DNA of 64,000 nucleotides, taken from NCBI GenBank assembly GCA_037447655.1, contig JBBHKE010000793.1, positions 239,597 through 303,596 of the forward strand. The letters are read 5' to 3'. The notes below the pieces were generated by a model, which worked only from the letters and a program-made list of their open reading frames with translations, was not told the DNA's origin and made no database searches. Made by a program: the position numbers and the translations under genes. Below, piece after piece: positions 36,380-48,009 of the stretch (position 1 is its first letter; every line of letters begins with the position of its first letter). The stretch is from Zygnema cylindricum (taxonomy: Eukaryota; Streptophyta; Zygnematophyceae; Zygnematales; Zygnemataceae).

Positions 36380-36963
36380 TAGACAACAGAAGCTGCACAT
36401 ATTTTGGAATGAACAGAACTTGAAACATGTCGACAATAGAAACTGAACAGATTTAGGAACTTGTAGACAACCCAGCGTCGCAGGAACAGTAGACAGAACA
36501 TATAGTCATCCGGAGAGGTTGTACCTGCATAATAAGACAAAAGACGTGCGACAGCTGGCGCCCAGCGCGATTTTGCCCGAGAAATGCTCTGCATGGAGAT
36601 GTCTTTGATTGCAGCTGCTGTAAAATTGGTAAGAAAGCAACCTTTAAAAAAAAAAAAAAAAAAAAATTGCTGTGAGATTCACTAGTATCAGTGTATTACA
36701 CTTAAAGAATGTTAACCTAATTCTTTCGGTCACGATGTAAAAAAAAGAGAAGAAGTTGCAGAATGGCGTCACACAATCATGGCATAGTCAGATTGTAAAG
36801 TTGATAACTATTGCCTGCCATCTTCTCCGAAAAAGCAAAGTCTGTCTCATAATTCAAAAAAGTGCGAAAACAAGTGGTCACGGTATATCTGCTCATCTCA
36901 CATTTTGTGCGTACTATACGATTCTCCGGGAATAATACGCGCATCGTATGGGATAATCACAAA
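36380..36963 (-). repeat. Duplicated ACT-gene first-exon region with second first exon at 36525-36594
   Basis: Holds an intact second version of exon 1 (36594-36525): ATG start, 23 codons, same phase-1 donor G|GTACAACC. The encoded presequence differs by one residue (LLSYYA against LLSYSA). It could serve as an alternative promoter and first exon spliced to exon 2, or be a relic. Ends at a MITE boundary (36964). Confidence 0.8.
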
Positions 36964-37508
36964 TACACACCGCGCATCGTTATTAGTGTCAAAGTTTAAA
37001 TAGTGTGGAAGTAAATATACCGTCATTGACGCTAATTAAGATTTAAAAAAAAAAAAAAAAAAGGGTGTATTCTAATTTCGGCGTTTATGCTAATTTGGGA
37101 ACAGCAAAAATGGAATATTCGTTGTACGATTATATACATTAATATATGTATCCGTACAAAATATTAGAAATCGTACGCCGTCGTGAAATTTAAATATCCG
37201 TACATGTAAGACTAATTTACGTGCCAGAACAATCCCGTTTTTTTAGCGCACAATCCTATGCGTGCGCGTCTGATTTAACTCATTTTTTCTAAAATTTTCA
37301 CTTGAAAAGGTACATTTATGTACGGTCTGACATCGACCGTACACCACACTATTTAGATATTATTGTAATTCGTCCTTTACGCTATTTTGTACGAAACCTT
37401 AATTAACGTCAAGGAAAAATTAAAATCATGTATCCTATTTGAGGAAAAAAATCAAAATTTTAAGAACCCAAATTAGTGTCGTTGACACTAATAACGATGC
37501 GCAGTGTA
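36964..37508. mobile_element. Tc1/mariner-like non-autonomous element, 545 bp
   Basis: Ends CACCGCGCATCGTTATTAGT (after TACA) and ACTAATAACGATGCGCAGTG then TA. A further terminus starts at once (TACACCGTGAATCGTTATTA, 37507), sharing the TA; its right end was not found. Confidence 0.8.
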
Positions 37509-37529
37509 CACCGTGAATCGTTATTAGCG

Positions 37530-39600
37530 TACTGTACGCTATATCGGCACCCCGAAATTTTGACATTGATACACGAAATACAGTGATTGAATCTAATTTA
37601 TCTTTGACATTAAATGCGGTACTTGTAAATTAGCGTCAATGGTATGACCATACTGAAGGCATGAATAGTGTGGTGTGCGGAAGTAATTTGATAGTACAAC
37701 ATTGTGCTTCTTTACCGGAATCCGTACGGAATTTGTGGTTATCTTATGTCGGTCGCATACATAGCTGCGCTTACAAAAATTGTTGAGTCGAGTTTGCAAA
37801 ATAAACGTTCGCATACATTCAAACGTTCGTTTTTGTGTGTTATAGTGTGAACGGATAACATGTGCACATGGTAAAAACTGTCCATGTTACGTAAGCGTAA
37901 TGTTGCGTACTTACACATGTTCATCGTCGCGTTAGAGTTAAGTCTAATACGTTGCCGTATTACCTCTATTTGAGATATTGCAGAAATAATAGTGTATATA
38001 TTTACACTATTACAGGGTCAAAAACAAACATAACGGTAATACCAGACCTTTAAACCAAAAAGACGCTTATTAGAGTTAAGTTTGACCCTAAAATGGGTAA
38101 TGTTTCACAAAACGACAACAAATTACTGTCACATTGTAAATAAAATAGAGTAAAGTTACAAAAAATTTGATTGAAAAAAAGCGGCGCCTAGAAAACGGCA
38201 ATTGATATCAAACCAACGGCAAATGCAGAGAGAACACAAAAAATAGATTTTGTGTTCTGACTAATCCCAACCACATCTTTGTCCTCTGGTGGGTGAATTC
38301 AGAATCTCGCAGAGCCATTTTCACATGACGCCGCCATTTTTTCGGCAAGATACGGATCGTCTCCCCGCCGCCTCGTTGAGTCTCGCGACATCCATCGACT
38401 CCATACCTCGTTTTAGGGTTTAAAGCAGTATTAGGGTACACAACAATATGCCGAAATAACAAGAGGAATCGCGCCATTAACGTCGCTATAAATTATAAGG
38501 TTTAAAAAGGGTTTTTGGGTAAGTGCGCATTTCACCATGTTTTTTTATATCTTTCGCTCCCTCTACCTTATTATTCTTCCACCTTTTTCATTCTCTATCT
38601 CATTTTATCCCTTTACCTCTTCATTTTTCGCATTGCCAATCTCTCACATTCTTTCCCATTTCATTTGCTTACCTTTCTCCCTCTCTCTCTTCTCCCCTCT
38701 CTCTCTCTCTCACCCATTTTGTCCCATACCCTTTCTCTAATCTTCTCTCTCATTCCCTTCTTCTCACTGTTCCGTCTCTCTCTGTCCGTCATTTTTCTCG
38801 TTTTATTTGCTTAGCCCATATACCCCCTACTAATCCGTTATCTTCCTCTATCTTTCGTATGTAAAACTGTCATCTACGATCAACTTCTATCCGACGGCCG
38901 TCGTATTGGGGAGCACCCTACGGCAACATGTGATCGTATGGAAGAAGAAAGCCTCATTTTGAAGGTGTTGGACAGGATGAAAGTTTCGGGAGTAAACCTT
39001 TAAGAGCTTTGCATAGATATGTATTTGTCGTCACCGATCGTTGCTAATTAGTTAGTGTGTGTAATATTACCAAGTTGTTAAATTATTTTTAAGGGGATTT
39101 TCGAGCTAGAGGTAGAAACGTTAAGAATTATGTTAGTACATAGAGCTTTGTTGAATATTGTAGATTAATAGACATATATTTTTGTTTTAGTTTAACGTTG
39201 TGAAAACGATATCATCGTGAAATATATAGATTTTGTATTTTTTTTCCCATTGTTGTTAATCAATGATTTTATTAATGTCAACTTAGTATATATATTTTTA
39301 TTAATTGTGTTTTTTTTTAATTGCTTTCATGTTGTACCGATGACTTTTTCGCATTGGAATATACTAAATCTCGGTGTCTTTTCGTTTGTGTATCATCTGT
39401 ATATGTTGAAAATATGCATTAATCTTTCTTATCACCGCGTGTATTACTTGAACTGTGCATTTCCTACATGGAAGATTTTGCTTACATCATTCAATCCAGT
39501 TTTTATGGTTTCAGCCTTGTCAAAATTGGTATTTTTGCCATGGTAAAAACCTTCTTACTTGTCCAGAGCTTTAATAATATCCACCTAATATGTAAACTGA
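37530..39600. other. Intergenic, no firm gene
   Basis: 38540-38810 is a CT-rich tract (CCCTCTCTCTCTTCTCCCCT). 38856-39003 has a frame that reads like protein: IYDQLLSDGRRIGEHPTATC then DRMEEESLILKVLDRMKVSG and a stop. No splice site or start explains it, so it is noted only as a possible exon fragment. 39050-39600 is AT-rich. Confidence 0.25.
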
Positions 39601-39738
39601 CGGTTCACGGACCAGCGACGAACCAAACTCGCAGCTGTAAAGCCATGCGATCAGACAAACAACGTTACAATGAATTCCATGATTTGCATTCAGCGACGAG
39701 GCAATGTCTGCTTTGTCGGAGATAATGATGATTCACTT

Positions 39739-40166
39739 TCGCCGCTGGAATTCCATCCAGCGACTAGAAAGCCTCTGCTTTGTCAAAGATGATGCAGAAA
39801 CTGTTTCAAAGCTGGATTTCTATCCAGCGACGAAACAAACTATTTCAAAGTTGGATTTCCATCCAGCGACGAGACACTCTCTGCATCGTCGAAGATGATG
39901 CAAAACTGTTTCAAAGTTGGATTTCCATCCAGCGACGAGACAAACTGTTTCAAAGCTGGATTTCCATCCAACGACGAGACAAACTGTTTCAAAGCTGGAT
40001 TTCCATCCAGCGACGAAACACTCTCTGCATCGTCGAAGATGATGCAGAAGCAATTTCGCTGTTGGGTTTCCATCCAGCGACGACACAGTCTCTACATCGT
40101 CGAAGGTCATGCTGAAGCAGTTTCAAAGCTGGATCTCCATCCAGCGACGAGAAATTCTCGCCGCTG
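39739..40166. repeat. 39-bp minisatellite built on CCAGCGACGA
   Basis: Unit TTTCAAAGCTGGATTTCCAT then CCAGCGACGAGACAAACTG. Some units are extended with CTCTGCATCGTCGAAGATGATG. Because the unit is 13 codons, all frames look open on both strands (FQSWISIQRRDKL forward). AGCGACGA recurs at 40223, 42783, 44938 and 45170, so this is probably the subterminal region of the transposon next to it. Confidence 0.8.
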
Positions 40167-42350
40167 AAAGGGCAATCATTAACTATGTACGTGAAAATGC
40201 TGTACAAATTATGAACTTCCACGATGGATGATGAATCAGCGACGAAGTATACTCGTCGCTGATTAGTTTAGGGTGTACAATGCAGCAATATATATAATTC
40301 CATACTACACGTACACTCAAATATTTAACACCACATTAACATCATCTCAAGGTAAATACATAATAAATTTCATAAATACATCCAATTCCACATTAAGCCA
40401 AACATGTAAACTTCAGAAATACCGAAATTGTATTATCCCATAATAAAACCATACACACATAGAAAATTTGTTTTTTCCCAAGAAGTGAATTAATACTAAA
40501 CTTCATGGACCGTCTACATTATTCTGCCACGAGTATGACTACTACTCCCGCTATAATTAAACTACCATTCTCAAACTAACATTTAAAACAAAAAAAAAAC
40601 AATACGTAGTTATATTCTATCTTTAAAACTCGTTGCCGCTCATCCCTCCCTCGCTGAAAATGCTATCTTGCTGACTGTCGGCATCTTCAATATTTCAGAG
40701 GAATTCTCTTGCCCTTGGGCAAGGAGGTTCCACAACCTCTCCTTCGAAGTGGTTGCGATACTTGGTGATTATGTCTTGCAATTGATGTGTGATCATGTCT
40801 TCTTCCCACCGTCCGTCACGTAAAGACAGGCCACATTGAATCATTGCTTTTCGCGCGTAACTCATCCCGTTTTTGTCTCGCATCGCGTTAACCTATCGAA
40901 TAGAACCCCGTGCCAATTTTAGAAAAAATGCTTTACGGGGTCCCACCAATTTTCCAGACCATCCACGGCTCGAAGGTTTAGCCCATTGCTCGGTTTCAAT
41001 TCCTTTCCCCTTCCAGCTGTCCCATGTACGGCTCCACACGTCCTTGATTTTAGAGATGAAAAAAGAGTCCGCCGGTTGAACAAGATGCGTAGCATTAGGT
41101 GGAAAACAGTGTAAAACGGTGTTTTTGGCCTTTAGGATTCGCTCCAACTCATCGGACGTATTATGACCTCCACAGTTATCGAAGAACATGATTTTTTGTC
41201 GTCCTTCCCAATCCCCTTGATAAGACCTTGTCTCTTCGAACCACAATGGGAACACCGTTTTGTCGTTCCAACCCTTTGGACCGGTCCAATAACAAACACC
41301 TGAAAATAAAAAAAATCAACAAAAAGAAGACAAAATTAACTTTTTATTTTGCTTGCGTAAATTTGCCTTATGGGGAAAGTAATCTATGTGTACCATAGGT
41401 AGCTTGTAATAAAAGTCAGTGTTTGAGATAAGAGAAGTTAGAGAGCTAATGAACGAAAATAACGTAAATTTGTAGTGGAGAGAGAGGGAGGAGGTATGAG
41501 AGGGCGAAGTAGAGAGATATACATATAAGATTATACACAAATAATTGATGGAGATAAATAGAGAGACCTTCATCAAAGACAAAAATACATCAAAATAAAA
41601 ATGAAAACATTAGATTTGGGAGAAAAAACTCACCCGGGACAGTGTCTGGTAAACCTTGTATCGGGTAACTCCTCCCACGATTTGCAAAAATTATCATCGG
41701 GTTTTCGATATGAGCGTTCACCCCACCAGTTATTCGCACCATGAGAGTCATGGATTCACCTCCTCCCGCGACGTCGGCGTATTTCACCACATCATCCCCT
41801 CGAAATCCCAAAGTCTTTCCATTGTCGGTGTTGACGATCACGTGTGTTTCATCCATGTTTTCCACAAGGTCTTCGTTGAAAATTCCTAGTATACATGCAA
41901 CGGCAAACCAAAACAAGCAAATTTCATATTTTTTTAGTATATGTCGTTAAGTAGGGAATACAACGAAAACAAAACACATTTCAAAAAAAGGAACCATCAT
42001 TATAATATTTTCATAATGTAGAGTGACTCACCGGATTCAAACCCTCGCTTCAGCACGCCCATGTGGAAGGCCACGGTACGCTCAATGTATTCCTCTTTCT
42101 CGGGTGAGCATTGTAGTTTACCCTTTTGTGCCCGCACAACGATGTTATGCTTCTCTTGACACCTTTGCACCCACCTTTTATTTATTACCGGATGTATTTC
42201 GGACCCGTCCTTATTGAACCATTCCGGTCCGTACTCTTTCCTCCTTTCTCTTATAATGTCCCTAGCGATGTCCCCGAGAATTGTGGTGGACATCCTCATA
42301 CTCGCTTTCTTAAAACATTCAAAATCGGAAAGTAACTCTTCGTGTATAAC

Positions 42351-42600
42351 TGTCACCCAAGCGGCTTCCTTCCTTCCTCGTCCCGGCAAAGCCTTGGTAA
42401 CCGCCACCGATCTCCTCCCGAAACTATAAGAAGAGAATGTCCGGGTTGTCTCTCGTATTCCGTCAAGCGTATTCCTGTCACCCAAGCGGCTTCCTTCCTT
42501 CCTCGTCCCGGCAAAGCCTTGGTAACCGCCACCGATCTCCTCCCGAAACTAGAAGAAGAGAATGTCCGGGTTGTCTCTCGTATTCCGTCAAGCGTATTCC
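42351..42600. repeat. 125-bp tandem duplication in the transposase gene
   Basis: TGTCACCCAAGCGGCTTCCT starts at 42351 and again at 42476. The copies are almost identical, so the event is young. Length is not a multiple of three. Confidence 0.85.
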
Positions 42601-43146
42601 TCCTCTCTATCCACCATCGCTTGGCCTTTTGATACTCTGTACACAATACACAACGTAAAAGATTAAATGAGTTTCATTATGTGTGTCACTTCATTAGTCA
42701 CAATGGTAAACAATACAGCAAATTAAAGTGACGGTAAAGAGATGCGGGAATATTTAGCGACCAAGTGCTACTCTCGTTGAATCAGCGACGACAGAAAGTC
42801 GTCGTTAAATCAACGAATTGACAACTTTTTTCGTAAACGACGTTGATACGTAGTCGTTTGCCGACCACTAATGAAAATTCGACAGTTCAGCGACGACCCT
42901 GTCTCGTCGTTAAACCGGGAATGAGAACTATCAAACACAATACGGACATCAGCATATCCAAAGGTAAGAGTTAAAGTTAAATTTACATTCACAAGGCTAG
43001 AAAATGGAAGAGATATATTAAATTTATACACATATGGAAAAAATAAAAAAAAATAAAACATTGGGACATACAATGTAGGGTGAGGGAAAAATCGGGATAC
43101 CTCTTTGTCGAATGAAGGCCATGAAATTGACCTTCATCATCTCGCA

Positions 43147-43584
43147 TCAACGACGCCTAATTTCTGCAAGCTCTCGCGTGAGATTATTAATTAAGCAACG
43201 AACCTCTCTCATTGCTAATTCTTGAGCCTCGACCCGCCGATTGAGATTTTCAACTTCATTCCTCAATTGCTCCAATTCCGGCGGTGGAGGGGGCTCATCG
43301 ATATGTGGGACCCTCGGAATTTCCCAAAGGTAAGTACGCCTCACTTGCACATTTCAGAAGCGTTGTAAAACCGCAACTCGAGCCTCTAAAAATTCATTTA
43401 GCTTCGGAGTATGAGTTGCACGACGTAGAATGGTGAATAACCGTGGATCCCAAAGGTGATAATGTCGCATTAATTCCGGCACATCGATTTCGAATCCGAT
43501 CGGTTGACGTACAATCCATGTAAAACGTTCATCATTGTTGTCCATAGCCATTTTCAGCCATGGATTTACCCTCGGAAGCACCAC
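43147..43584 (-). pseudogene. Unrecognised coiled-coil protein with one internal stop
   Basis: One frame of about 145 codons broken by a TGA at 43354-43356. The first half includes FTWIVRQPIGFEIDVPELMR and LWDPRLFTILRRATHTPKLN. The second half has EPPPPPELEQLRNEVENLNR and a heptad-like ELAMREVRCLINNLTRELAE. No known domain recognised. It lies inside the long first intron of the transposase pseudogene, same strand. Confidence 0.5.
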
Positions 43585-43788
43585 AGACTACCCAAAAACA
43601 GCCTACTTTGAATCAACAGAGAATTCTACAGAAAAAATAAACCAAGCTGAAACTCTAAAGAGAGATATTTTTTAGGCTATTAAATGACCTCACAAAGTTT
43701 CAGACAAAAATAATAAAAAGAGTGATCACATCATCTAGTCAAAGTTGCAGAAAAACAGTCTGCCAGAACTCTGATAAAACTGACAACT

Positions 43789-44781
43789 TCACAATAAATT
43801 TACACACAGACCAGACACACAATAGGTCTGCGTCTCCACGGGAGGCGGAAAAAACCAATCGGGTTCTTCCTCTCGAACGGGAACTTGACGGTCGGCCAGA
43901 ATTTGAGGTGGTTGTACCGCCACGATAGCTCTTTCGCGGTTCGGTGAAGGGGGAAAAACAACAACCTCGTCTTCGTCTCCATATTCTTCCTCCATGCGCC
44001 TCTCCAAGCTCTCCGAAGATTGCTCGTCCGAGGTTGTGGGATCGTCCTCGTATTTCGTCACCGGAATGTCCGACGATTCGGTTTCTTCCGGCACTTCCTC
44101 CTCTTCCGTAGGCTCTTCCCCGTCCTCTATAGGCTCGTCCGACGCGGTTCCCGAGGGGTCGTATTCCTGGTCTTCTTCCTTACCCCCTTCTACTTCGCGG
44201 ACACCTTCTTCCTCGGCTCCAACCCCTTCATCCGGAACCCCCCCCTCCGGCACACTTCTCCTTACTACCCTCTCCGTCCCCGTCCCTTCCCTCCCCACCC
44301 CCTCCGGTTCCTCCATCTCCTCTATTTCGGCACCCGATTCCTCCCCCTCCCTCAAAACCAACTCCATTCCAACCCTTTCCCCACCACCCTCCTCCGGTTC
44401 AACCCTATTCCCTAATACTCCTCCGGTTGCCCCCCTCTCTCGAACTACCACCTCCGCTCCCGGTATCTCATGCCCAAGCGCCTCCTCTTCCAAACTTTGC
44501 CTTTCTTCCGCCCCCTCTATTTCCTTCTCCCTGACCAGTTCCGCCCCTTCCTCACGTTCTCTTTCAATATCCTCCCCTACCGCTATCTCCCTTTCTTCCC
44601 TAAACTGTTCTATAACCGCCTCCCTTTCCCTCACTAAATTCTCCCCTCTAGGTATATGACCCCCTACCTCGGTTTCATTTAGTCGTGTACGATATCGTCG
44701 CTGAATGGCAGAGCGAAGTCGTTTGAATGGTCGTCGGCCGCCCTCCATGGAGAAAAAAAACAATCGCTTCCCGGGAAACAA
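43789..44781 (-). CDS. Long acidic low-complexity protein, unknown
   Basis: 330 codons uninterrupted. The N-terminus is basic (GGRRPFKRLRSAIQRRYRTR; the first likely Met is at 44748). A long Glu/Gly/Val/Arg-rich region follows (EREREEGAELVREKEIEGAE), then a very acidic part (EEPTEEEEVPEETESSD) and FPPSPNRERAIVAVQPPQIL near the end. No domain recognised. It may belong to the same unit as 43147-43584, just downstream on the same strand, as an accessory product of a transposon. The opposite strand is also open (Ser-rich), a side effect of composition. Confidence 0.5.
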   Translation of the reverse strand: MFPGKRLFFFSMEGGRRPFKRLRSAIQRRYRTRLNETEVGGHIPRGENLVREREAVIEQFREEREIAVGEDIEREREEGAELVREKEIEGAEERQSLEEEALGHEIPGAEVVVRERGATGGVLGNRVEPEEGGGERVGMELVLREGEESGAEIEEMEEPEGVGREGTGTERVVRRSVPEGGVPDEGVGAEEEGVREVEGGKEEDQEYDPSGTASDEPIEDGEEPTEEEEVPEETESSDIPVTKYEDDPTTSDEQSSESLERRMEEEYGDEDEVVVFPPSPNRERAIVAVQPPQILADRQVPVREEEPDWFFPPPVETQTYCVSGLCVNLL

Positions 44782-45111
44782 AGTAGTTACACAATTAAGG
44801 GTGAAAAAAACAACCTAAAAGAGGCACTTTTGGTTTGATCTTTACTTAGATCTCGGTGCTATAACAACCTAGACAACTATTCACCGACGGAAAATTTAAC
44901 CGTTGGCCCTACGAAGTTATAGAATCGACATCCAAGCGACGACACAATGTCGTCGAGCGTTCAAATATATTCGCGTTTCTTAACATGGAATCGACGAAAC
45001 AACGTTGACGCCCGCGAATGATATTCAAGTATACCAGCGTTGGATTGACTGAACTGATGTCGTCGGTGGTTTAGTCGAAACGACGAACCACTGTCGTGCG
45101 TCATTCGCATG

Positions 45112-45330
45112 GACCAAACGAGGAGTCCTCATACATTCAATGAATTTGTCGAACCCATCATTGAAGCGACGACACGATGTCGTCGCATACACCGCGACGA
45201 ACCACTATCGTGCGTCATTCGCACTTTCGACCAAACGAGGAGTCCTCATACATTCAATGAATTTGTCGAACCCATCATTGAAGCGACGACACGATGTCGT
45301 CGCATACACCGCGACAAAGAACCTTCGTCG
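45112..45330. repeat. 117-bp tandem duplication with AGCGACGACA...TGTCGTCGC
   Basis: Two copies of a segment starting GACCAAACGAGGAGTCCTCA and containing the short palindrome GCGACGACACGATGTCGTCGC. Confidence 0.8.
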
Positions 45331-45899
45331 CTAATACGCTGTCCCCACAAGGAAATCGTAGGACACGATGAAAGTAATACCAAAATATAGCAAGACAATG
45401 CATACCAACCAACAACATAAATAAACACGCACTAATGGCGAGGCAATGACAAGTTAGGATGTAGATTGAGAAGGAAAGTAGGCGGTCCAACATATTACTT
45501 GTATTGTAGACTCAGGTAAAATGCTCTGGAAACTTCCTCAACGTCCTTGGAATGAGTTCTTTCTCCCCGTTATTTTCGCAATCCCTCAGCATCCAGTTTA
45601 TAACTCGCAGCCGTGTTACCTTAGTCGACACATGTTGAACTTTCATGTGAGGAACACGTCCTCTCGAATTGGCCGAGGACGGAAAAAACCCTTCCACAAT
45701 GGCCGCCGGGTCAACCGAGGTTTCGACTTCCGCCTCACTCCCTTCCTCGTTAGGAAATGTGATTTCCTCGTCGACCCTTTCCATTTCTTCATCTTGTTCA
45801 GACTGAGCGTTGCCTGGATTGTTGATGTTATTGGCAGGGTTGGCTCCCCAAATTCTATTAAGGGTCCACATAATTTCAAAACCTTAATATCTCCTAAAA

Positions 45900-47310
45900 A
45901 ATAAGAAATAAGAGATGCCGAAAGGAAGAAAACGGCAACCCAAGCAAATGAGGAAGAAGTGGTGAAAGTGTCGACTTCACTATCACAAATTCATTTATAT
46001 AATACACGTGATGCAACCGAAAGTGAATTTTCGCGGTAAAAATGGAGGGATTTGCCTTTTTAAAAATTTCGTTAAAAATTCAAATTTTGATCTTTATTAT
46101 GCCTTTCAAATTTCAAATATTTAAAAACGCGGGAATAGAAGCGGGATTACGTAAAAAATGTTTCGATTTGGCAAAATATTTCAAAACTGACGTCGTCGAT
46201 GAAATGTTTTCCGCGCCATGGAAAGACCTCCAGCTTACAGTGCGTACGGCAAAAAGATGATGGAAAAAAAATGCAGCATCGTAACCCCGAAAAACGGTTG
46301 TTCTAACGTCGCGTACGAAAACTGGCCAACTTTAGGAATGCGTTGATAGTAAACATGCCACGTGTTTTCGGCAACAGCCAATGATGATCTTCCAACGAAG
46401 ACTGATCATCTTTCGTCGCCGTATTACCGCCAATTAGAATTAACATGTATCCTAATAAGTGGTTTTTCTTCGTTACACAATTAATTAGAATTAAACGTGA
46501 TACTAATAAAAGGCTTGTTCGACGTCTGATCTAAGTAAACGTATCGTTAATACAGTTATGTCCCAATATTACAATACATTATTCTAATAAAGCAAGCCGC
46601 CCGGCACCTTATTAAGGTTAAGGGTCCATATTTAACGTCATACAAAGCTCGTTCTCACCGCGTACGACAACGATATTTAAATCAATCGCTGGGTTCACTG
46701 TAAGTTATGTGAAACGAAACGTAAACATGGAATGCTGGTTGCTATAGTTGCGTTCTACACACAATAACAAACTGAAATGATTGAACGTATTATAGTTTTA
46801 CGGTTACATAACGTTATGAGATAATTGCGTTTTACAACCCCGAAGCATAGAATCAACTATATGACGCGACAATGTACGTTTCATCCTATGTTGTCCTCGC
46901 ACCTATTTTACTGTAATCATATTTACCGCGTGCGAAACAAACGTTTATTAGAGTCACGAATGAACTTAAGTGAAAGTACACATACCCGTACATTTCGACG
47001 GTTTTTACTCGTACCTATTTTAGTGTATAATTATGCACGGTGTAATGGTTGTGTATTCGCAAACCCAAAATAGAATTATGGATTTTTACAGTGGAAGGAC
47101 GCCACGTCGTACGGATTGTCAAATTTTGTACTTCTACCTATTTTACCGTATATGCTACGACAGCTGATCCTGTATACCCAAATCAGCGTTATGGAGAAAT
47201 TACAATAAAACATTTTTTTGAAAATTGTATTGATACACAAATTAGCGTAAATGACACTAATTCATTATATACACTAATAATTTCTATACGCTAATAACGA
47301 TTCACGGTGT
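45900..47310. other. Intergenic, ending in a MITE terminus
   Basis: 47225-47308 carries a Tc1/mariner-like right end (ACGCTAATAACGATTCACGG then TGTA). The inner sequence at 46900-47170 (CACGTCGTACGGATTGTCAA) resembles 22630-22680, so this is probably a 500-bp family member with a worn left end. No gene seen. Confidence 0.4.
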
Positions 47311-47337
47311 AGTGCTTTAGAGTTATAGAGGGAGGGC

Positions 47338-47910
47338 ATGGGGCGGAAGCGAAATACTCCTTCCCCCATGTCAACTTTGGAGAGAGCAAGAGTGTTATGT
47401 TTTTTTGGTTCACAATTTGAGGAGACCCGAAATACGGAGAGAAAATTTGAGGAAATGTTTGATACACTTATGAGATACGTAGATTCTCGTTTTCAAACTC
47501 AACCGAGTGAGAGCAAAGAAAACCCTTTCTTTCAAGTTTCCGATGCCTTTAGATGAGGATCTAATGAGAGTGAGAGAAAAAGAGGATTAAAAAGGGAAAG
47601 TCGAAGATAGAAGAAGAAGAGTCCGGGTTTGACGAAGGATTGGGAAAGGAAGAAAATTATAATATGTCGGGGAAATCCGTGTCCTTTAATGGCTCCAATT
47701 ATGCCGTTTGGAAGAAGTTTATTTCAAGCCAACTTATTCTCAAGAAGCTTTGGAGGATTGTCATTGGAGAAGATAAAATGCCACTCGAGAGTAAGGCACG
47801 TGCTCAATGGAGATTAAAAGGTATTGCGGCAATGACCGGTTTGATGAAAAATTGCACTTCTTCCGTGCTTGATCATTTCCTCGCTCACGGCACGGCCCAT
47901 GAGTGTTCAT
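47338..47910 (+). pseudogene. Truncated copia-type Gag fragment
   Basis: 47640-47910 reads MSGKSVSFNGSNYAVWKKFI, ISSQLILKKLWRIVIGED, and SVLDHFLAHGTAHEC, the start of a copia Gag. It is related to the broken Gag at 11561-12889 (SVLDHFLAYGSAHEC). It breaks off right after AHEC. 47338-47556, in another frame, may be the Gag N-terminus (FEEMFDTLMRYVDSRF). Lacks LTRs, PBS and all enzymes. Confidence 0.65.
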
Positions 47911-48009
47911 CGATATTTATAAGCGGGTACGCCATTTTATTTTGTACGAAGTTTATTTCTTTTCGTGCAAGTTTATACATGGTGTACGTCGTAACAGTTC
48001 GCGATTAGA

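Larger units (their letters stand above)
40695..45871 (-). pseudogene. pogo/Tigger-like (DDE_1) transposase gene, disabled
   Basis: A cut-and-paste transposase of the Tc1/mariner superfamily. Segments in transcript order: 45871-about 45490 (VINWMLRDCENNGEKELIPR, an HTH-like part), about 42641-42022 (YQKAKRWW; KRWVQRCQEKHNIVVRAQKG), 41894-41636 (NMDETHV, first Asp), and 41301-40695 (FFDNCGGHN, second Asp; HLVQPAD, third). The last three junctions are GT-AG in phase 1; the first is less certain. Lesions: TGA soon after KFPEHFT in exon 1, a 125-bp tandem duplication in exon 2 that shifts the frame, and TAG at 40884-40886 before VNAMRDKNG. The first intron is nearly 2.9 kb and contains other open frames and AGCGACGA repeats. 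Outer ends of the transposon were not found. Confidence 0.75.

Noticed and set aside
38515-38864. Three overlapping Ser/Pro/Leu-rich frames
   Set aside because: All three frames of a CT-rich tract are open; a composition artefact.
39780-40222. Repeat-protein-like frames on both strands
   Set aside because: The 39-bp unit is divisible by three, so every stop-free frame repeats; no evidence of coding.
43994-44659. 221-codon Ser/Pro-rich frame on the plus strand
   Set aside because: Exact antisense of the acidic minus-strand frame; Glu codons give Ser/Leu-rich complements.
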